64,000 bases of DNA from Pseudothioclava arenosa (GCF_002358085.1 NZ_NTJD01000001.1:372001-436000); one strand, 5' to 3'; numbered from the stretch's first letter, positions 11,915 through 22,428 are shown. Notes: a model not told the origin generated them from the sequence alone. A program made the numbers and translations.

Positions 11915-12985
11915 ATGGCCAGCAAATCCGCAGCCCGGGCGCGTGGCGCGCAACTGCTCGAAGCCTTCCGCGCGGCCGGCGCCGCCGAGATCCAGCCCGA
12001 CATCCTGCAGCCTGCAGGTACGCTTCTGGATCTTTACGGCGAGGACATCCGCGCGCGCGCCTATGTCACTGCCGACCCGATCCGCGGCGAGCAGATGCTG
12101 CGCCCCGATTTCACCGTGCCCGTCGTGCAGGAGCACATGGCCAACGGCGCCGAGCCCGCGCGCTATTGCTATCTCGGCGAGGTGTTCCGCAAGCAGGATC
12201 ATCGCGGCGCGCAGCGGGTCTCGGAATACAACCAAGTGGGCTATGAGGTGTTTGACCGCACCTCGCCCGAGGCGGCTGACGCCGAGGTTTTCGCGCTGAT
12301 CGCGGCGCAGTTGGCACATCTGCCGCTGACCGCGACGATCGGCGATATCGGCATCCTGTCGGCGGTGATCGAGGGGCTCGACACGTTGCCCGCGCGCAAA
12401 TCGGCGCTGGCGCGCCACATCTGGCGCCCGCAGCGCTTCCACAAGCTCCTGCTGCGCTATTCCGGCCAGGTGCCGGTGCCTGCGGCGCGCGCGGCGCTCT
12501 TGGCGGGCGCGCGGGCCGAGGCGCCCTGGATCGGCCTGCGTGACAGTGCCGAGATGGAGGCCCGGATCGCGCGGCTTAAGGCCGATGCCGCAGCCCCCGC
12601 GCTGCCCGCTGAAACTGTCGCGGCGCTTGAGGCGCTCCTGGATCTGCGCTGCCCGGCGGCAGAGGCGCCCGAACGCCTGCGCGCGATCGCGCTGGCGGGG
12701 CTTGCCCCTGCGATCGCCCGGCTTGAGGCGCGGCTTGCGGCACTGGTCGCGCGCGGCATCGACACGGGCGCGCTGATTTTCGACGCGAGCCATGGCCGCA
12801 CGACGATGGAATATTACGACGGCTTCGTCTTTACCTTCACCGCCGCCGACCCCGACCTGCCGCCCGTCGCCTCGGGCGGGCGTTATGACGCGCTGACCCG
12901 CGTGCTGGGGCAGGGGCGCGAAATTCCGGCGGTGGGCGGCGTGATCCGTCCGGGCCTTCTGGCCGATCTGGAGGGCGTGGCATGA
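11915..12985 (+). CDS. hisZ: ATP phosphoribosyltransferase regulatory subunit HisZ
   Basis: A 356-residue paralogue of the HisRS catalytic core. It lacks aminoacylation activity in studied members and forms the regulatory partner of short-form HisG. Histidyl-synthetase-like blocks are present: YVTADPIRGEQMLRPDFTVP near residues 48-67, YCYLGEVFRKQD, and GGRYDALTRVLG near the C-terminus. No C-terminal anticodon-binding domain is visible. It lies 9 bp after hisS and overlaps hisG by 4 bp. The presence of HisZ fits the short HisG next door. Confidence 0.93.
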   Translation: MASKSAARARGAQLLEAFRAAGAAEIQPDILQPAGTLLDLYGEDIRARAYVTADPIRGEQMLRPDFTVPVVQEHMANGAEPARYCYLGEVFRKQDHRGAQRVSEYNQVGYEVFDRTSPEAADAEVFALIAAQLAHLPLTATIGDIGILSAVIEGLDTLPARKSALARHIWRPQRFHKLLLRYSGQVPVPAARAALLAGARAEAPWIGLRDSAEMEARIARLKADAAAPALPAETVAALEALLDLRCPAAEAPERLRAIALAGLAPAIARLEARLAALVARGIDTGALIFDASHGRTTMEYYDGFVFTFTAADPDLPPVASGGRYDALTRVLGQGREIPAVGGVIRPGLLADLEGVA

Positions 12986-13674
12986 GCACGATCAAGCTGG
13001 GCGTGCCCTCGAAGGGGCGGCTGATGGAAAAGACCTTCGACTGGTTCGCGGCGCGCGGCGTGACGCTGAAGCGCACCGGCTCGGAGCGCGAATATGCCGG
13101 GGCTGTCGAGGGCGCCGAGGCGGTCGAACTGGTGCTTTTGTCGGCGGGCGAGATTCCGCGCGAGCTGGCGGCGGGGCGCATTCATCTGGGCGTGACCGGC
13201 TCGGACCTCGTGCGCGACAAGCTGGCCGATTGGGAGGGGCTGGTCACCGATCTGGCGCCTCTGGGCTTTGGCCATGCCGACCTGATCATCGCCGTGCCGA
13301 CCTGCTGGGCGGATGTCGATACGCTTGAAGACCTCGACGCGGCGGCGCATGCGTTTCGCGCGGCGCATGGGTTCCGGCTGCGGATCGCGACCAAGTACCA
13401 CCGGCTCGTGCGCGAGTTCCTGACCCGCGAGGGCGTGGCCGATTACCAGTTGGTCGACAGCCAGGGCGCGACCGAGGGCACGGTGAAGAACCTCACCGCC
13501 GAGGCGATCGCGGATATCACCTCCTCGGGGGAAACGCTGCGCGCGAACCACCTCAAGATCCTGTCGGACGGGTTGATCCACCAGTCGCAGGCGACGCTGT
13601 TTGCCTCGAAAGCCGCCGATTGGGCGGGGCTGGAAGGCCCGCGCGCGGCGCTGATGGCGCAGCTCGGGCTGTAA
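12982..13674 (+). CDS. hisG: ATP phosphoribosyltransferase catalytic subunit, short form
   Basis: A 230-residue HisG of the short type, without the C-terminal regulatory domain of the long form (about 290-300 residues). It catalyses the first step of histidine synthesis, joining ATP and PRPP. Conserved blocks are LGVPSKGRLMEKT at the start, HLGVTGSDLVRDK, and VDSQGATEGTVKNLTAE for PRPP binding. Its ATG overlaps the hisZ stop (ATGA), consistent with stoichiometric production of the HisZG complex. A hairpin and a class B repeat follow before the convergent gene. Confidence 0.95.
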   Translation: MSTIKLGVPSKGRLMEKTFDWFAARGVTLKRTGSEREYAGAVEGAEAVELVLLSAGEIPRELAAGRIHLGVTGSDLVRDKLADWEGLVTDLAPLGFGHADLIIAVPTCWADVDTLEDLDAAAHAFRAAHGFRLRIATKYHRLVREFLTREGVADYQLVDSQGATEGTVKNLTAEAIADITSSGETLRANHLKILSDGLIHQSQATLFASKAADWAGLEGPRAALMAQLGL

Positions 13675-13684
13675 CGTCGCCAAG

Positions 13685-13705
13685 CCGGGGGTTTTGCACC
13701 CCCGG
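13685..13705. terminator. Hairpin between convergent hisG and ghrA-like gene
   Basis: CCGGGGG and CCCCCGG flank a TTTTGCA loop, giving a strong 7-bp GC stem 10 bp after the hisG stop. No U-run follows, so it is either a poor intrinsic terminator or part of the adjacent class B repeat. Confidence 0.5.
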
Positions 13706-13714
13706 ACCCCCGCA

Positions 13715-13738
13715 GAGTATTTTCGGCTCGATGAAGGG
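13715..13738 (+). repeat. Dispersed repeat, class B copy 1
   Basis: GAGTATTTTCGGCTCGATGA followed by AGGG. The same core, GAGTATTT-NNN-GCTCGATGAA, occurs at 29664, 34425 and 51886. All four copies lie just after a gene end. Confidence 0.7.
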
Positions 13739-14680
13739 TCAGTAGCCCTTGGCGCGATCGACGCGGAACAGGAGCGGCTCGCCCGCCTCTGAGCGACGGA
13801 TGTTTTCGGCGATGACGCGGGCGGCCGAAGCCGGGCGCGTTTCGGCGGCGACATGGGGGGTGACGATGACGCGGGGATGCGCCCAATAGGGATGCTCGGG
13901 CGGCAGCGGTTCGGTCTTGAAGACGTCGAGCGTGGCGGCGGCGACCCGCCCGCTGTCCAGCGCGGCCAGAAGCGCGTCATCGTCGATGGAATTTCCGCGC
14001 CCGGGGTTGAGGATCACCGCGCCGCGGGGCAGTTGTGCGAGGCGTTCGGCGTTCAGCAGGTTCGTGGTTTCGGGCGTGTTGGGCAGGAGGGTCACGAGGA
14101 TCTCGGCCTCTGCGAGCGCGTCTGACAGCCCGGTTTCGCCCGCAAGGCAGGTAACGCCCGGCAGCGATTTCTGGCTGCGGCTCCAGCCCGTGACGCGAAA
14201 GCCAAGGCTGGCCAGCGCCGAGGCGCAGGCGCCGCCCAGTTCGCCCAGGCCCAGCACCGTCACGCCGCGTTCGCGTGCGAGCGGCGGCACATGCCCGTCT
14301 TGCCGCCAGACCCCGTCCTGATGGTCGCGAAAAAAGTCGATGCCGAGGTGATAGCGCAGCGCGTGGCCGACGACCCATTCGACCATCCCGCGCGAGAGGC
14401 CTTCGTCGACCATTCGGCAGAGCGGCTGCGTCAGGCTCTGGTTGCCGACGATACGCTCGACCCCGGCCCAGAGGCTCAGCACCGCGCGGGCGCGGGTGAA
14501 GGGGGCGAAATCCTGCACCGGGCCGCGCGGCGAGTAGACGATGTAATCGACCTGATCGGGGTCGATTTCACCGGGCAGGGAAAGTTTGGCCTCGATCCCC
14601 GCTTCGGTCAGCGCGGCGTGCAGGGGCGCTTCATAGCGCGGCCAGTTCTCGATCCGGTCGGCAAAAAGGATGTTGGGCAT
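13739..14680 (-). CDS. D-2-hydroxyacid dehydrogenase, glyoxylate/hydroxypyruvate reductase A type
   Basis: A 313-residue NAD(P)-dependent reductase of the GhrA-like branch of the D-isomer-specific 2-hydroxyacid dehydrogenases. It probably reduces glyoxylate or hydroxypyruvate. Visible features are the Rossmann motif VLGLGELGGACASALASLG, the substrate-binding arginine in NPGRGNSIDD, the glutamate in FKTEPLPPEHP and the catalytic histidine in VTPHVAAET. It lies 3 bp after rodA on the same strand and may be the last gene of the mre/rod transcript. The exact substrate is not shown by the sequence. Confidence 0.88.
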   Translation of the reverse strand: MPNILFADRIENWPRYEAPLHAALTEAGIEAKLSLPGEIDPDQVDYIVYSPRGPVQDFAPFTRARAVLSLWAGVERIVGNQSLTQPLCRMVDEGLSRGMVEWVVGHALRYHLGIDFFRDHQDGVWRQDGHVPPLARERGVTVLGLGELGGACASALASLGFRVTGWSRSQKSLPGVTCLAGETGLSDALAEAEILVTLLPNTPETTNLLNAERLAQLPRGAVILNPGRGNSIDDDALLAALDSGRVAAATLDVFKTEPLPPEHPYWAHPRVIVTPHVAAETRPASAARVIAENIRRSEAGEPLLFRVDRAKGY

Positions 14681-14683
14681 CGG

Positions 14684-15823
14684 CTACCTCGGGCGGTGGA
14701 CATGGGCGCTTTGCACCAGCCCGAAGGCGGCAAGCAGGATCATCATCGCTGTCCCGCCGTAAGACACAAGGGGCAGCGGCACGCCCACCACCGGCATCAG
14801 CCCCATCACCATGGCCATGTTGATCGCGAAGAACAAAAAGAACGACCCCGCCACCCCGATCGTCAGCAGCGAGGAGTAGCGGTCCCGGTTGATCACCGCC
14901 GAATAGAGGCAGATCGCAATCACCCCTGCGTAAAGCAACAAGAGCGAGAACGCCCCGACAAAGCCGAACTCCTCGGCCAGCGTGGTAAAGATGAAGTCGG
15001 TGTGTTTCTCGGGCAGGAAGTTCAGCCGCGACTGCGTGCCCTGCATGAATCCACGCCCCGACCAGCCGCCAGACCCCAGCGCGATCTGCGCCTGCATGAT
15101 GTTGTAGCCTGCGCCCAGCGGGTCCGAGCTGGGATCGAGGAAAGTGTCGATGCGCTTGTACTGATAGTCGTGCAACAGCTGCCAGTCGGTGCCGCGGCTC
15201 TCCATCACGCCGAAGACCAGTGCCACCACCAGCGCGATCACCCCGCCGAAATACCAAAGGCTGACCCCCGCGGCGAGCATCACGATGCCGCCCCCCATCA
15301 CCAGCATCACCGCGGTGCCAAGGTCGGGCTGGGTCAGCACCAGGAAGGTGGGGAGCAAGATGATCGCCACGGGCAGGGCAACCCATTGCGGCTTTGAGAC
15401 TTTTTCAAGGTCGAGCCAGTCGTAATAGGCGGCGAGGATCATCACCAGCGCGATCTTCATTAGCTCCGAGGGCTGGATGCGCAGCGGGCCGATCTCCAGC
15501 CAGCGTTGCGCGCCCATGCCGATCGCGCCGAACAACTCCACCGCGATCAGCAGCAGCAGCGCGAAGAGATAGGCCAGCAGCGACATGTTGCGCCAGAACC
15601 AGATCGGCACGAAGGCGACGATCAGCATCGCGACCATGCCGACGCCGAAGCGCTTCATCTGCGGCGCGGCCCATGTGTCCAGCGTGCCGCCCGCGACCGA
15701 GTAAAGCATCAGGAAGCCGGTCGCGGAAATCGCGGTCAGCAGCAGGATCAGCGGCCAGCTCAGGTAAAAGACCTTGGAAAACCCGGTGGGTACGGTCTTG
15801 AGGCGACTTTCCAGATAGCTCAT
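14684..15823 (-). CDS. rodA: Rod shape-determining protein RodA (SEDS glycosyltransferase)
   Basis: A 379-residue SEDS protein with about ten membrane segments, a peptidoglycan polymerase that works with PBP2 in the elongasome. The conserved extracellular block QSRLNFLPEKHTDFIFTTLA and the C-terminal VSYGGTAMMILLAAFGLVQS are present. It lies 9 bp after mrdA, the usual partner order. It begins at MSYLESRLKTVPTG and the first membrane helix starts near residue 22. Confidence 0.95.
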   Translation of the reverse strand: MSYLESRLKTVPTGFSKVFYLSWPLILLLTAISATGFLMLYSVAGGTLDTWAAPQMKRFGVGMVAMLIVAFVPIWFWRNMSLLAYLFALLLLIAVELFGAIGMGAQRWLEIGPLRIQPSELMKIALVMILAAYYDWLDLEKVSKPQWVALPVAIILLPTFLVLTQPDLGTAVMLVMGGGIVMLAAGVSLWYFGGVIALVVALVFGVMESRGTDWQLLHDYQYKRIDTFLDPSSDPLGAGYNIMQAQIALGSGGWSGRGFMQGTQSRLNFLPEKHTDFIFTTLAEEFGFVGAFSLLLLYAGVIAICLYSAVINRDRYSSLLTIGVAGSFFLFFAINMAMVMGLMPVVGVPLPLVSYGGTAMMILLAAFGLVQSAHVHRPR

Positions 15824-15832
15824 CGCCCCCCC

Positions 15833-17776
15833 TCAGACCCGCGTCCGCGTGTTGCCCGGCGTCGCGGGTGCGATCAGTTCGAGCCCTTCGAGCAGCGTGC
15901 GCATCCGCGCCTGTTGCGCCTTCGGGTAGGCCGAGAGAGGCGGCAGGCCACCGGCCAGCGCGAACAGCATGATATCGCGCGCGATCGGTGCCGCCGCGGT
16001 CGAGCCACCGCCGCCATGCTCGACCACCACCGCAACCGCATAGCGCGGCGCATCGAAGGGGGCGTAGCAAACGAACAGCGCGTGGTCGCGCCGGTTCCAG
16101 GGCAGGTCGTCGTTGGAGACCACGCCGCGGGCGCGCTCGGCGGCGGTGATGTTGCGCACCTGGCTGGTGCCGGTCTTGCCGGCCATGCGCCATTCCTTGG
16201 CGGCGATCATCGAGCCGCGCGCCGTGCCCGAGCTGCCATTCACCACCTGGAACATGCCGCGGCGCACCTGTTCGAGCCCCGCCGCCGAGAGGCCCAGATC
16301 GGGCGCCTCGGTCTGCGGCAACTCGGTGCCATCGACGGCGCGGACCAGCCGCGGTGAAATCTCGCGGCCGCTGGCGATGCGCGAGGTCATCACCGCCAGT
16401 TGCAGCGGCGTCGCCAGCACATAGCCTTGCCCGATCGAGGCGTTGATCGAATCCCCGATCTGCCAGGGCTGGTCGAAGCGCTGCTGTTTCCAGTCCTTGG
16501 TCGGGGCCACGCCCTCGCGCACTGCCGACATCGGCAGTTCATGGCGCACCCCGATGCCGAGGCGCTTGGCCATCTCCGACATCTTCTCGATGCCGACCTT
16601 CATCGCCAGCTCGTAATAGAACACGTCGCAGCTCTGCTCGAGGCTCTTCGCAAGGTTCACCGTGCCATGCCCGCCGCGTTTCCAGCAGTGGAACCGCCGC
16701 CCCGAGACGGTGAAATGGCCGGGGCAATATTCGGTGTCGCCGGGGCCGATGATCCCGGCCTCGAGCCCCGCCAGCGCCACCACCATCTTGTAGGTCGAGC
16801 CGGGCGGATACTGCCCTTGCACGGTCTTGTCGGCCAGCGGGCGGTGATCGTCTTCGGTCAGAGCGCGGTAATCGGCGTTCGAGATGCCGCGCACAAAGAG
16901 GTTCGGGTCGAAGGAGGGCGCCGAGGCGATCGCCATCACATCGCCATTGGTCACATCCATCACCACGGCGGCAGCGGATTCATCGCCCAGCCGCGCCAGC
17001 GCGAAATTCTGCAGCGCATGATCCAGCGTCAGTTGCAGGTTCGCGCCCGGATCGCCTTCTTGCCGTCCCAGCTCGCGCATCTCACGCCCGCCCGAGTTCA
17101 CCTCGACCCGGCGCTGCCCGGCCTGTCCGCGCAGGTTCTCTTCGTATTTCGCCTCGATGCCCAGCTTGCCGAGCTGGAATTTCGGGATCCGCAGCAGCGG
17201 GTCCGGGTCTTCGATGCGACTGAGGTCATAGTCCGAGACCGGCCCGACATAGCCGATGACATGGGCGAAATCGGGCCCTTGCGGATAGGAGCGCGACAGG
17301 CCGACCTCGGGGGTGACGCCGGGCAGGGCGGGGGCGTTGACCGCGAGCCGCGAGAATTCCTCCCAGCTGAGCTGGTCGGCTACCGTGACCGGCACCGTCG
17401 GCGCCCGCTTGCGCAGCTCGGCCAGAATGTCGAGCGCCTCGCTGTCGGAGATCGGGATTAGTTCCTGCAGGGCGGCGATAGTGCGTTCGAGGTCGTCGGT
17501 GGACTCGCGGGTGATCGTGACGCGGTAATTCTGTTCGTTGCCCGCGATCAGCACGCCGTTGCGGTCATAGATCAGCCCGCGCGCGGGCGGGATCAGCCGG
17601 ATCTTGACCGAGTTACCCTCGGCCAGGGTGCGATATTGGTCGGCCTGCTCCAGCTGCATCTTGCGCATCCGCAGCCCGAGGACGCCCACGATCGCCCCCA
17701 TCGCGCCGCCCAGAAGGGCCGCGCGGCGCGAAATTTCGCGGGTGCTTTCGGCGGTATCACGAGGAGATTTTCGCAT
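15833..17776 (-). CDS. mrdA: Penicillin-binding protein 2 (transpeptidase)
   Basis: A 647-residue class B penicillin-binding protein that cross-links peptidoglycan during side-wall growth. A single N-terminal membrane anchor spans about residues 19-36. The dimerisation domain includes RGLIYDRNGVLIAGN. The transpeptidase domain has the active-site tetrad S327-TYK330, the SCD motif at 382-384 and K534-TG-536. The length is usual for PBP2. It sits between mreD (9 bp) and rodA (9 bp) in the elongasome operon. Confidence 0.96.
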   Translation of the reverse strand: MRKSPRDTAESTREISRRAALLGGAMGAIVGVLGLRMRKMQLEQADQYRTLAEGNSVKIRLIPPARGLIYDRNGVLIAGNEQNYRVTITRESTDDLERTIAALQELIPISDSEALDILAELRKRAPTVPVTVADQLSWEEFSRLAVNAPALPGVTPEVGLSRSYPQGPDFAHVIGYVGPVSDYDLSRIEDPDPLLRIPKFQLGKLGIEAKYEENLRGQAGQRRVEVNSGGREMRELGRQEGDPGANLQLTLDHALQNFALARLGDESAAAVVMDVTNGDVMAIASAPSFDPNLFVRGISNADYRALTEDDHRPLADKTVQGQYPPGSTYKMVVALAGLEAGIIGPGDTEYCPGHFTVSGRRFHCWKRGGHGTVNLAKSLEQSCDVFYYELAMKVGIEKMSEMAKRLGIGVRHELPMSAVREGVAPTKDWKQQRFDQPWQIGDSINASIGQGYVLATPLQLAVMTSRIASGREISPRLVRAVDGTELPQTEAPDLGLSAAGLEQVRRGMFQVVNGSSGTARGSMIAAKEWRMAGKTGTSQVRNITAAERARGVVSNDDLPWNRRDHALFVCYAPFDAPRYAVAVVVEHGGGGSTAAAPIARDIMLFALAGGLPPLSAYPKAQQARMRTLLEGLELIAPATPGNTRTRV

Positions 17777-17785
17777 GATCCCCCC

Positions 17786-18325
17786 TCAGAGCCGGTTGCC
17801 AAAGGCGTCGACCTCGCCCAAAGCCGCGCGGCGCAGGCCGAAGGCGAGCTTGGAAAAGGCCACGACCAGCGGATAGGCCGCGATCGTCATCAGGAGCCGC
17901 AGCAATTCGAGGCCGAGCGGCAGAGGCTCGACGAAGGTGACCAGCAGCACCAGCCGCTGCGCCACCAGCATCGCCAGCCAGACCGCGCCGATCAGCGCCG
18001 TCTCGAACAGGAAGGGCAGGTCGCGCAGGCTTTCCTCGCGCCGGCGCAGCCATTCGGTCGCCAGCAGAACCAAAAGCGGCCAGAGCCCGATCGGGCGGAA
18101 GAACACCATGTCCTCGACCACGTAGACCAGCACGATCAGCAGCGCGGGAACATAATCGTCGCGGCGCATCACCCAGGCGAAGGTCAGCGCCAGCATCAGG
18201 TCGGGGCCCGGAAAACTGCTCGCGCCGCCATTGACCGGCAGGAGCCGCAGGAACAGCACGATCGCCGCGATCCCCAGGTAGAGCAGCCGATGCAGGGCCC
18301 GGCTTCGGGTCAGCGGATCAACCAT
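17786..18325 (-). CDS. mreD: Rod shape-determining protein MreD
   Basis: A 179-residue membrane protein with about five hydrophobic segments, the usual size and topology of MreD, which links MreC to the elongasome. The sequence is weakly conserved, as is normal for the family (FPGPDLMLALTFAWVMRRDD is the most typical block). Its start overlaps the mreC end by 8 bp. The assignment rests largely on position between mreC and mrdA together with topology. Confidence 0.9.
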   Translation of the reverse strand: MVDPLTRSRALHRLLYLGIAAIVLFLRLLPVNGGASSFPGPDLMLALTFAWVMRRDDYVPALLIVLVYVVEDMVFFRPIGLWPLLVLLATEWLRRREESLRDLPFLFETALIGAVWLAMLVAQRLVLLVTFVEPLPLGLELLRLLMTIAAYPLVVAFSKLAFGLRRAALGEVDAFGNRL

Positions 18326-19241
18326 CGCCGCCTCCGGCCGTGGCCTCCTCAGCGGGGGCTTCGGGCTCGGGCGGCTGCACCGGCTCTTCGGGCAGAATCA
18401 GGTCGCCCGCGGATTCAACGCGCTCTTTCGGATGCGAGCGCAGGACGCGCACGAAATCGAGCTGCTCGTAATCGGCCTTGAGCCGCACCCTGAGCCGCCC
18501 GTCGCGCGTCTCCATCACCTCGCCCACCGGCAGCCCGCCGGGGAACACCCCGCCATCGCCCGAGCTCACGACCCGGTCGCCGGGGCGCACCAGCTCGGGG
18601 CTGACGAGAAAGTCGATCGGCGGAAAGCGCGAGTTGTCGCCCGAGACGATTGCGCGCTGCCCCGCCGGCATGATCGTGACCGGAATCCGCGAGGAACTGT
18701 CGGTCAGAAGCAGAAGGCGGCTCGTGGTTTCGCCCACGCCCGCGATGCGCCCGACAAGGCCAAGCCCGTCCACCGCCGCCCAGCCATCGACGATGCCGTC
18801 GCGCGAACCGATATTCAGCAGCACCGACTGGTGGAACGGGCTGCCCGAATCCGCCAGCACCACGCCCGAGACCGAGGTCAGCTTGGGGTCGAGTCGCAGG
18901 TTGTTCAGAGCGCGCAGCTTGGCGTTTTGCTGCTCCAGCTGCACCGCGGCTTCTTCCCAGCTCTCGACGCGGCGCAATTCGCGGCGCAGCTCCTGGTTCT
19001 GCTCATAGATCCGGTTGTAGGACTGGAACCCCTCGATCATGTCGAGCGTCTTGGTCACCGGCACCATCGCCCAGTCGAAGGTCGGCACGAAGCGGTCGAT
19101 GAACAGCGCGCGCATCCGCTCGGCGCGGGGGCTGTCGATCCGCCAGAACAGGAAGGCGCCGGTCAGCAGAAGAACCAGCACCGCAATCAGGATGCGGCGC
19201 AGCGGACCGATGAAATCCTCTTCCTCACGGTTCGTCGCCAA
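18318..19241 (-). CDS. mreC: Rod shape-determining protein MreC
   Basis: A 307-residue protein with a short cytoplasmic N-terminus, one membrane helix near residues 14-32, a periplasmic coiled coil (about 70-105, rich in QELRRELRRVE-type heptads) and a beta-rich domain containing GSRDGIVDGWAAVDGLGLVG and LVRPGDRVVSSGDGGVFPGG. A proline/glutamate-rich tail follows. MreC scaffolds PBP2 and RodA to MreB. It is 69 bp after mreB and overlaps mreD. Confidence 0.95.
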   Translation of the reverse strand: MATNREEEDFIGPLRRILIAVLVLLLTGAFLFWRIDSPRAERMRALFIDRFVPTFDWAMVPVTKTLDMIEGFQSYNRIYEQNQELRRELRRVESWEEAAVQLEQQNAKLRALNNLRLDPKLTSVSGVVLADSGSPFHQSVLLNIGSRDGIVDGWAAVDGLGLVGRIAGVGETTSRLLLLTDSSSRIPVTIMPAGQRAIVSGDNSRFPPIDFLVSPELVRPGDRVVSSGDGGVFPGGLPVGEVMETRDGRLRVRLKADYEQLDFVRVLRSHPKERVESAGDLILPEEPVQPPEPEAPAEEATAGGGDG

Positions 19242-19310
19242 AGGCGCCTCCGGTCAAACAGGGTCCGTCAGGGCAAACGCGCCGGGCCGAAACCCGCCCG
19301 CGCGCATGTC

Positions 19311-20351
<1,041 letters not shown>

Positions 20352-20602
20352 CTATCCGTCCCGAAAATCCCGAAAACCCGACTCGGAGGCCGGGCGAAGC
20401 TCTGGCTCGTATAGTAAAATGGCGCAGATCGGGGAAGGGGATTCCCCAAGCCCAGCAGGTCTAGGGGCGGAACTTTGCCGCAGGCTTGGAAGGCGCTAGC
20501 AGTTCTCCAACATTTTGAATCAGAATAGCGGTAGTTTTCGGGTATCGTCTGTCAGAAATCCAATATCTCACGTTTCTGTCAAAAATCACGACGGGCAATG
20601 AA

Positions 20603-20626
20603 AAGGGCGGCCCGTGGGCCGCCCTT
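20603..20626 (-). terminator. Rho-independent terminator of leuA
   Basis: On the minus strand a perfect GC-rich stem, AAGGGCGGCCC / GGGCCGCCCTT, is followed by TTTTCATT. It lies 22 bp beyond the leuA stop. The rest of 20349-20602 is a comparatively AT-rich spacer carrying the mreB upstream region; I see no gene in it. Confidence 0.8.
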
Positions 20627-20647
20627 CGGGTCGCTGTCAGCAGCGGA

Positions 20648-22219
20648 TCAGAGCTTGTAGCTGACCGTTTTCACATCCGCGTCGGGCGCAGTTTTCTGGC
20701 TGCGCACGCGCAGGCGGTTCAGCGCGCCGACATAGGCCTTGGCCGAAGCAAGGATGGTGTCGGTATCGGCAGCCGAGCCCGAGGCGATGCGTCCCTCTTC
20801 CTCGAGGCGCACGATCACGGTGGCCTGCGCATCGGTGCCGGCGGTCACCGCCTGCACCTGATAGAGCTTGAGCCGCGCCTTGCTCGGGTAGATCGACTTC
20901 ACACAGCGGAACACCGCATCGACCGGGCCATCGCCCGAGCATTTCGCGGTCTTCTCTTCGCCATCGACCAGCATCTTCAGCTCGGCTTCCTGACCGTCGC
21001 TGCCGCAGACCACGCGCAGCCATTTCACCTGCAGGTAGTCATGGTCGGTATTGGCGACCTGGTCGGTCATCAGCGCGATCAGGTCTTCGTCGAAGATTTC
21101 CTTCTTGCGGTCGGCCAGCGCCTTGAAGCGCACGAAGACGTCGTTCAGCTGGTTATCGGCCAGATCGAAGCCCAGCTCTTTCAGCTTGGAACGCAGCGCC
21201 GCGCGGCCCGAGTGTTTGCCCATCGCGATGTTGGTCTCGGTGATGCCGATATCGGCGGGCTTCATGATCTCGAAGGTTTCGACATTCTTCAGCACGCCAT
21301 CCTGGTGGATGCCCGACTCGTGCAAGAAGGCGTTCTTGCCGACGATCGCCTTGTTGTATTGCACCGGGAAGCCCGAAACCTGGCTGACGCGGCGCGAGAG
21401 ATGCATGATCTTCGTAGTGTCGATGCCGGTCTGGTAGGGCATCAGGTCCTTGCGGACCTTGATCGCCATCACCACCTCTTCCAGCGCGGTGTTGCCCGCG
21501 CGCTCGCCCAGCCCGTTGATCGTGCATTCGATCTGGCGCGCGCCCGCCGACACCGCCGCCAGCGCGTTCGCGGTGGCCATGCCGAGGTCGTTGTGGCAGT
21601 GGGTCGCAAAGATCACCTCGTCGGCGCCCGGAACTTTCTCCAGCAGCATCGCGATGATGTCGGCGGATTCCTGCGGCAGAGTGTAGCCCACGGTGTCGGG
21701 GATGTTGATCGTGGTGGCGCCCGCCTTGATCGCGGTCTCCACGACGCGGCAGAGGTAATCGCGCTCGGTGCGGATCGCGTCCATCGCCGACCATTGCACG
21801 TCCTCGCAGAGATTGCGCGCGTGGGTCACCGTGTCATGGATGCGCGCGACCATCTGATCCTGATCGAGATCAGTGATGCCGCGGTGCAGGGGCGAGGTGC
21901 CGATGAAGGTGTGGATACGCGGGCGCGCGGCATGTTTCACCGCCTCGAAGCAGCGGTCGATATCCTTGTAATTCGCGCGCGACAGCCCGCAGATCACCGA
22001 GTTTTTCGAGCGCCGCGCGATCTCGGAGACCGCCTCGAAATCGCCTTCCGAGGCGATCGGAAAGCCGGCCTCGATGATGTCCACGCCCATCTCGTCGAGC
22101 AGCATGGCAATCTCCAGCTTCTCGTCATGGGTCATGGTGGCGCCGGGCGATTGTTCGCCGTCGCGCAGGGTGGTGTCAAAAATCAGGACGCGGGATTTGT
22201 CGGTCATGTTCTGGGCCAT
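20648..22219 (-). CDS. leuA: 2-isopropylmalate synthase
   Basis: A 523-residue enzyme joining acetyl-CoA and 2-oxoisovalerate in the first committed step of leucine synthesis. The HMGL-like TIM barrel starts with IFDTTLRDGEQSPGATM and includes ATHCHNDLGMATANAL (metal ligands) and GLGERAGNTALEEV. The C-terminal LeuA dimer (allosteric) domain begins near residue 390 and ends at about 510, so leucine feedback is expected. It starts at ATG 22219 (MAQNMTDKSRVLIFD); a second ATG five codons in is possible. A leucine-rich leader peptide lies 119 bp upstream. Confidence 0.95.
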   Translation of the reverse strand: MAQNMTDKSRVLIFDTTLRDGEQSPGATMTHDEKLEIAMLLDEMGVDIIEAGFPIASEGDFEAVSEIARRSKNSVICGLSRANYKDIDRCFEAVKHAARPRIHTFIGTSPLHRGITDLDQDQMVARIHDTVTHARNLCEDVQWSAMDAIRTERDYLCRVVETAIKAGATTINIPDTVGYTLPQESADIIAMLLEKVPGADEVIFATHCHNDLGMATANALAAVSAGARQIECTINGLGERAGNTALEEVVMAIKVRKDLMPYQTGIDTTKIMHLSRRVSQVSGFPVQYNKAIVGKNAFLHESGIHQDGVLKNVETFEIMKPADIGITETNIAMGKHSGRAALRSKLKELGFDLADNQLNDVFVRFKALADRKKEIFDEDLIALMTDQVANTDHDYLQVKWLRVVCGSDGQEAELKMLVDGEEKTAKCSGDGPVDAVFRCVKSIYPSKARLKLYQVQAVTAGTDAQATVIVRLEEEGRIASGSAADTDTILASAKAYVGALNRLRVRSQKTAPDADVKTVSYKL

Positions 22220-22338
22220 GGATATACTGTCTCTTTGCTGTGGCTCTTAGCGTGTCGGGGGGCCGAAGGCCAGCGTTTCGCCTGGGGCTTCGGGGTTGGG
22301 CGCTGGCTACCTCCGAGCGGTCGCGCCCGCAGGCACGC

Positions 22339-22428
22339 TCAGAGGCGGCTAAGAAGAAGCAGGGCGCAGAGGGCCGGGCCGCGCAGGGGCGCCGCCGAGG
22401 TCGAGACATATGCAAAGCTCTGTGCCAT
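22339..22428 (-). CDS. leuL: leuA leader peptide (putative attenuator)
   Basis: A 29-codon open frame upstream of leuA on the same strand, ending in CALLLLSRL and stop. The four consecutive leucine codons are CTG CTT CTT CTT, with a further CTC as the last sense codon. A leucine run at the end of a short frame ahead of leuA is the hallmark of ribosome-mediated attenuation. A -10-like TATAGT lies only 7 bp before the ATG, so the message may begin at or beside the start codon (leaderless), as described for the rhizobial trp leader. Downstream, GCCAGCG/CGCTGGC and AGCGTG/CACGCT can form alternative stems before leuA. Not tested by comparison. Confidence 0.7.
   Translation of the reverse strand: MAQSFAYVSTSAAPLRGPALCALLLLSRL

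Noticed and set aside
10076-12793. Very long minus-strand frame of 905 codons through hisS and hisZ
   Set aside because: Only its last 68 codons (slyX) are real. The rest lies opposite conserved hisS/hisZ coding sequence.
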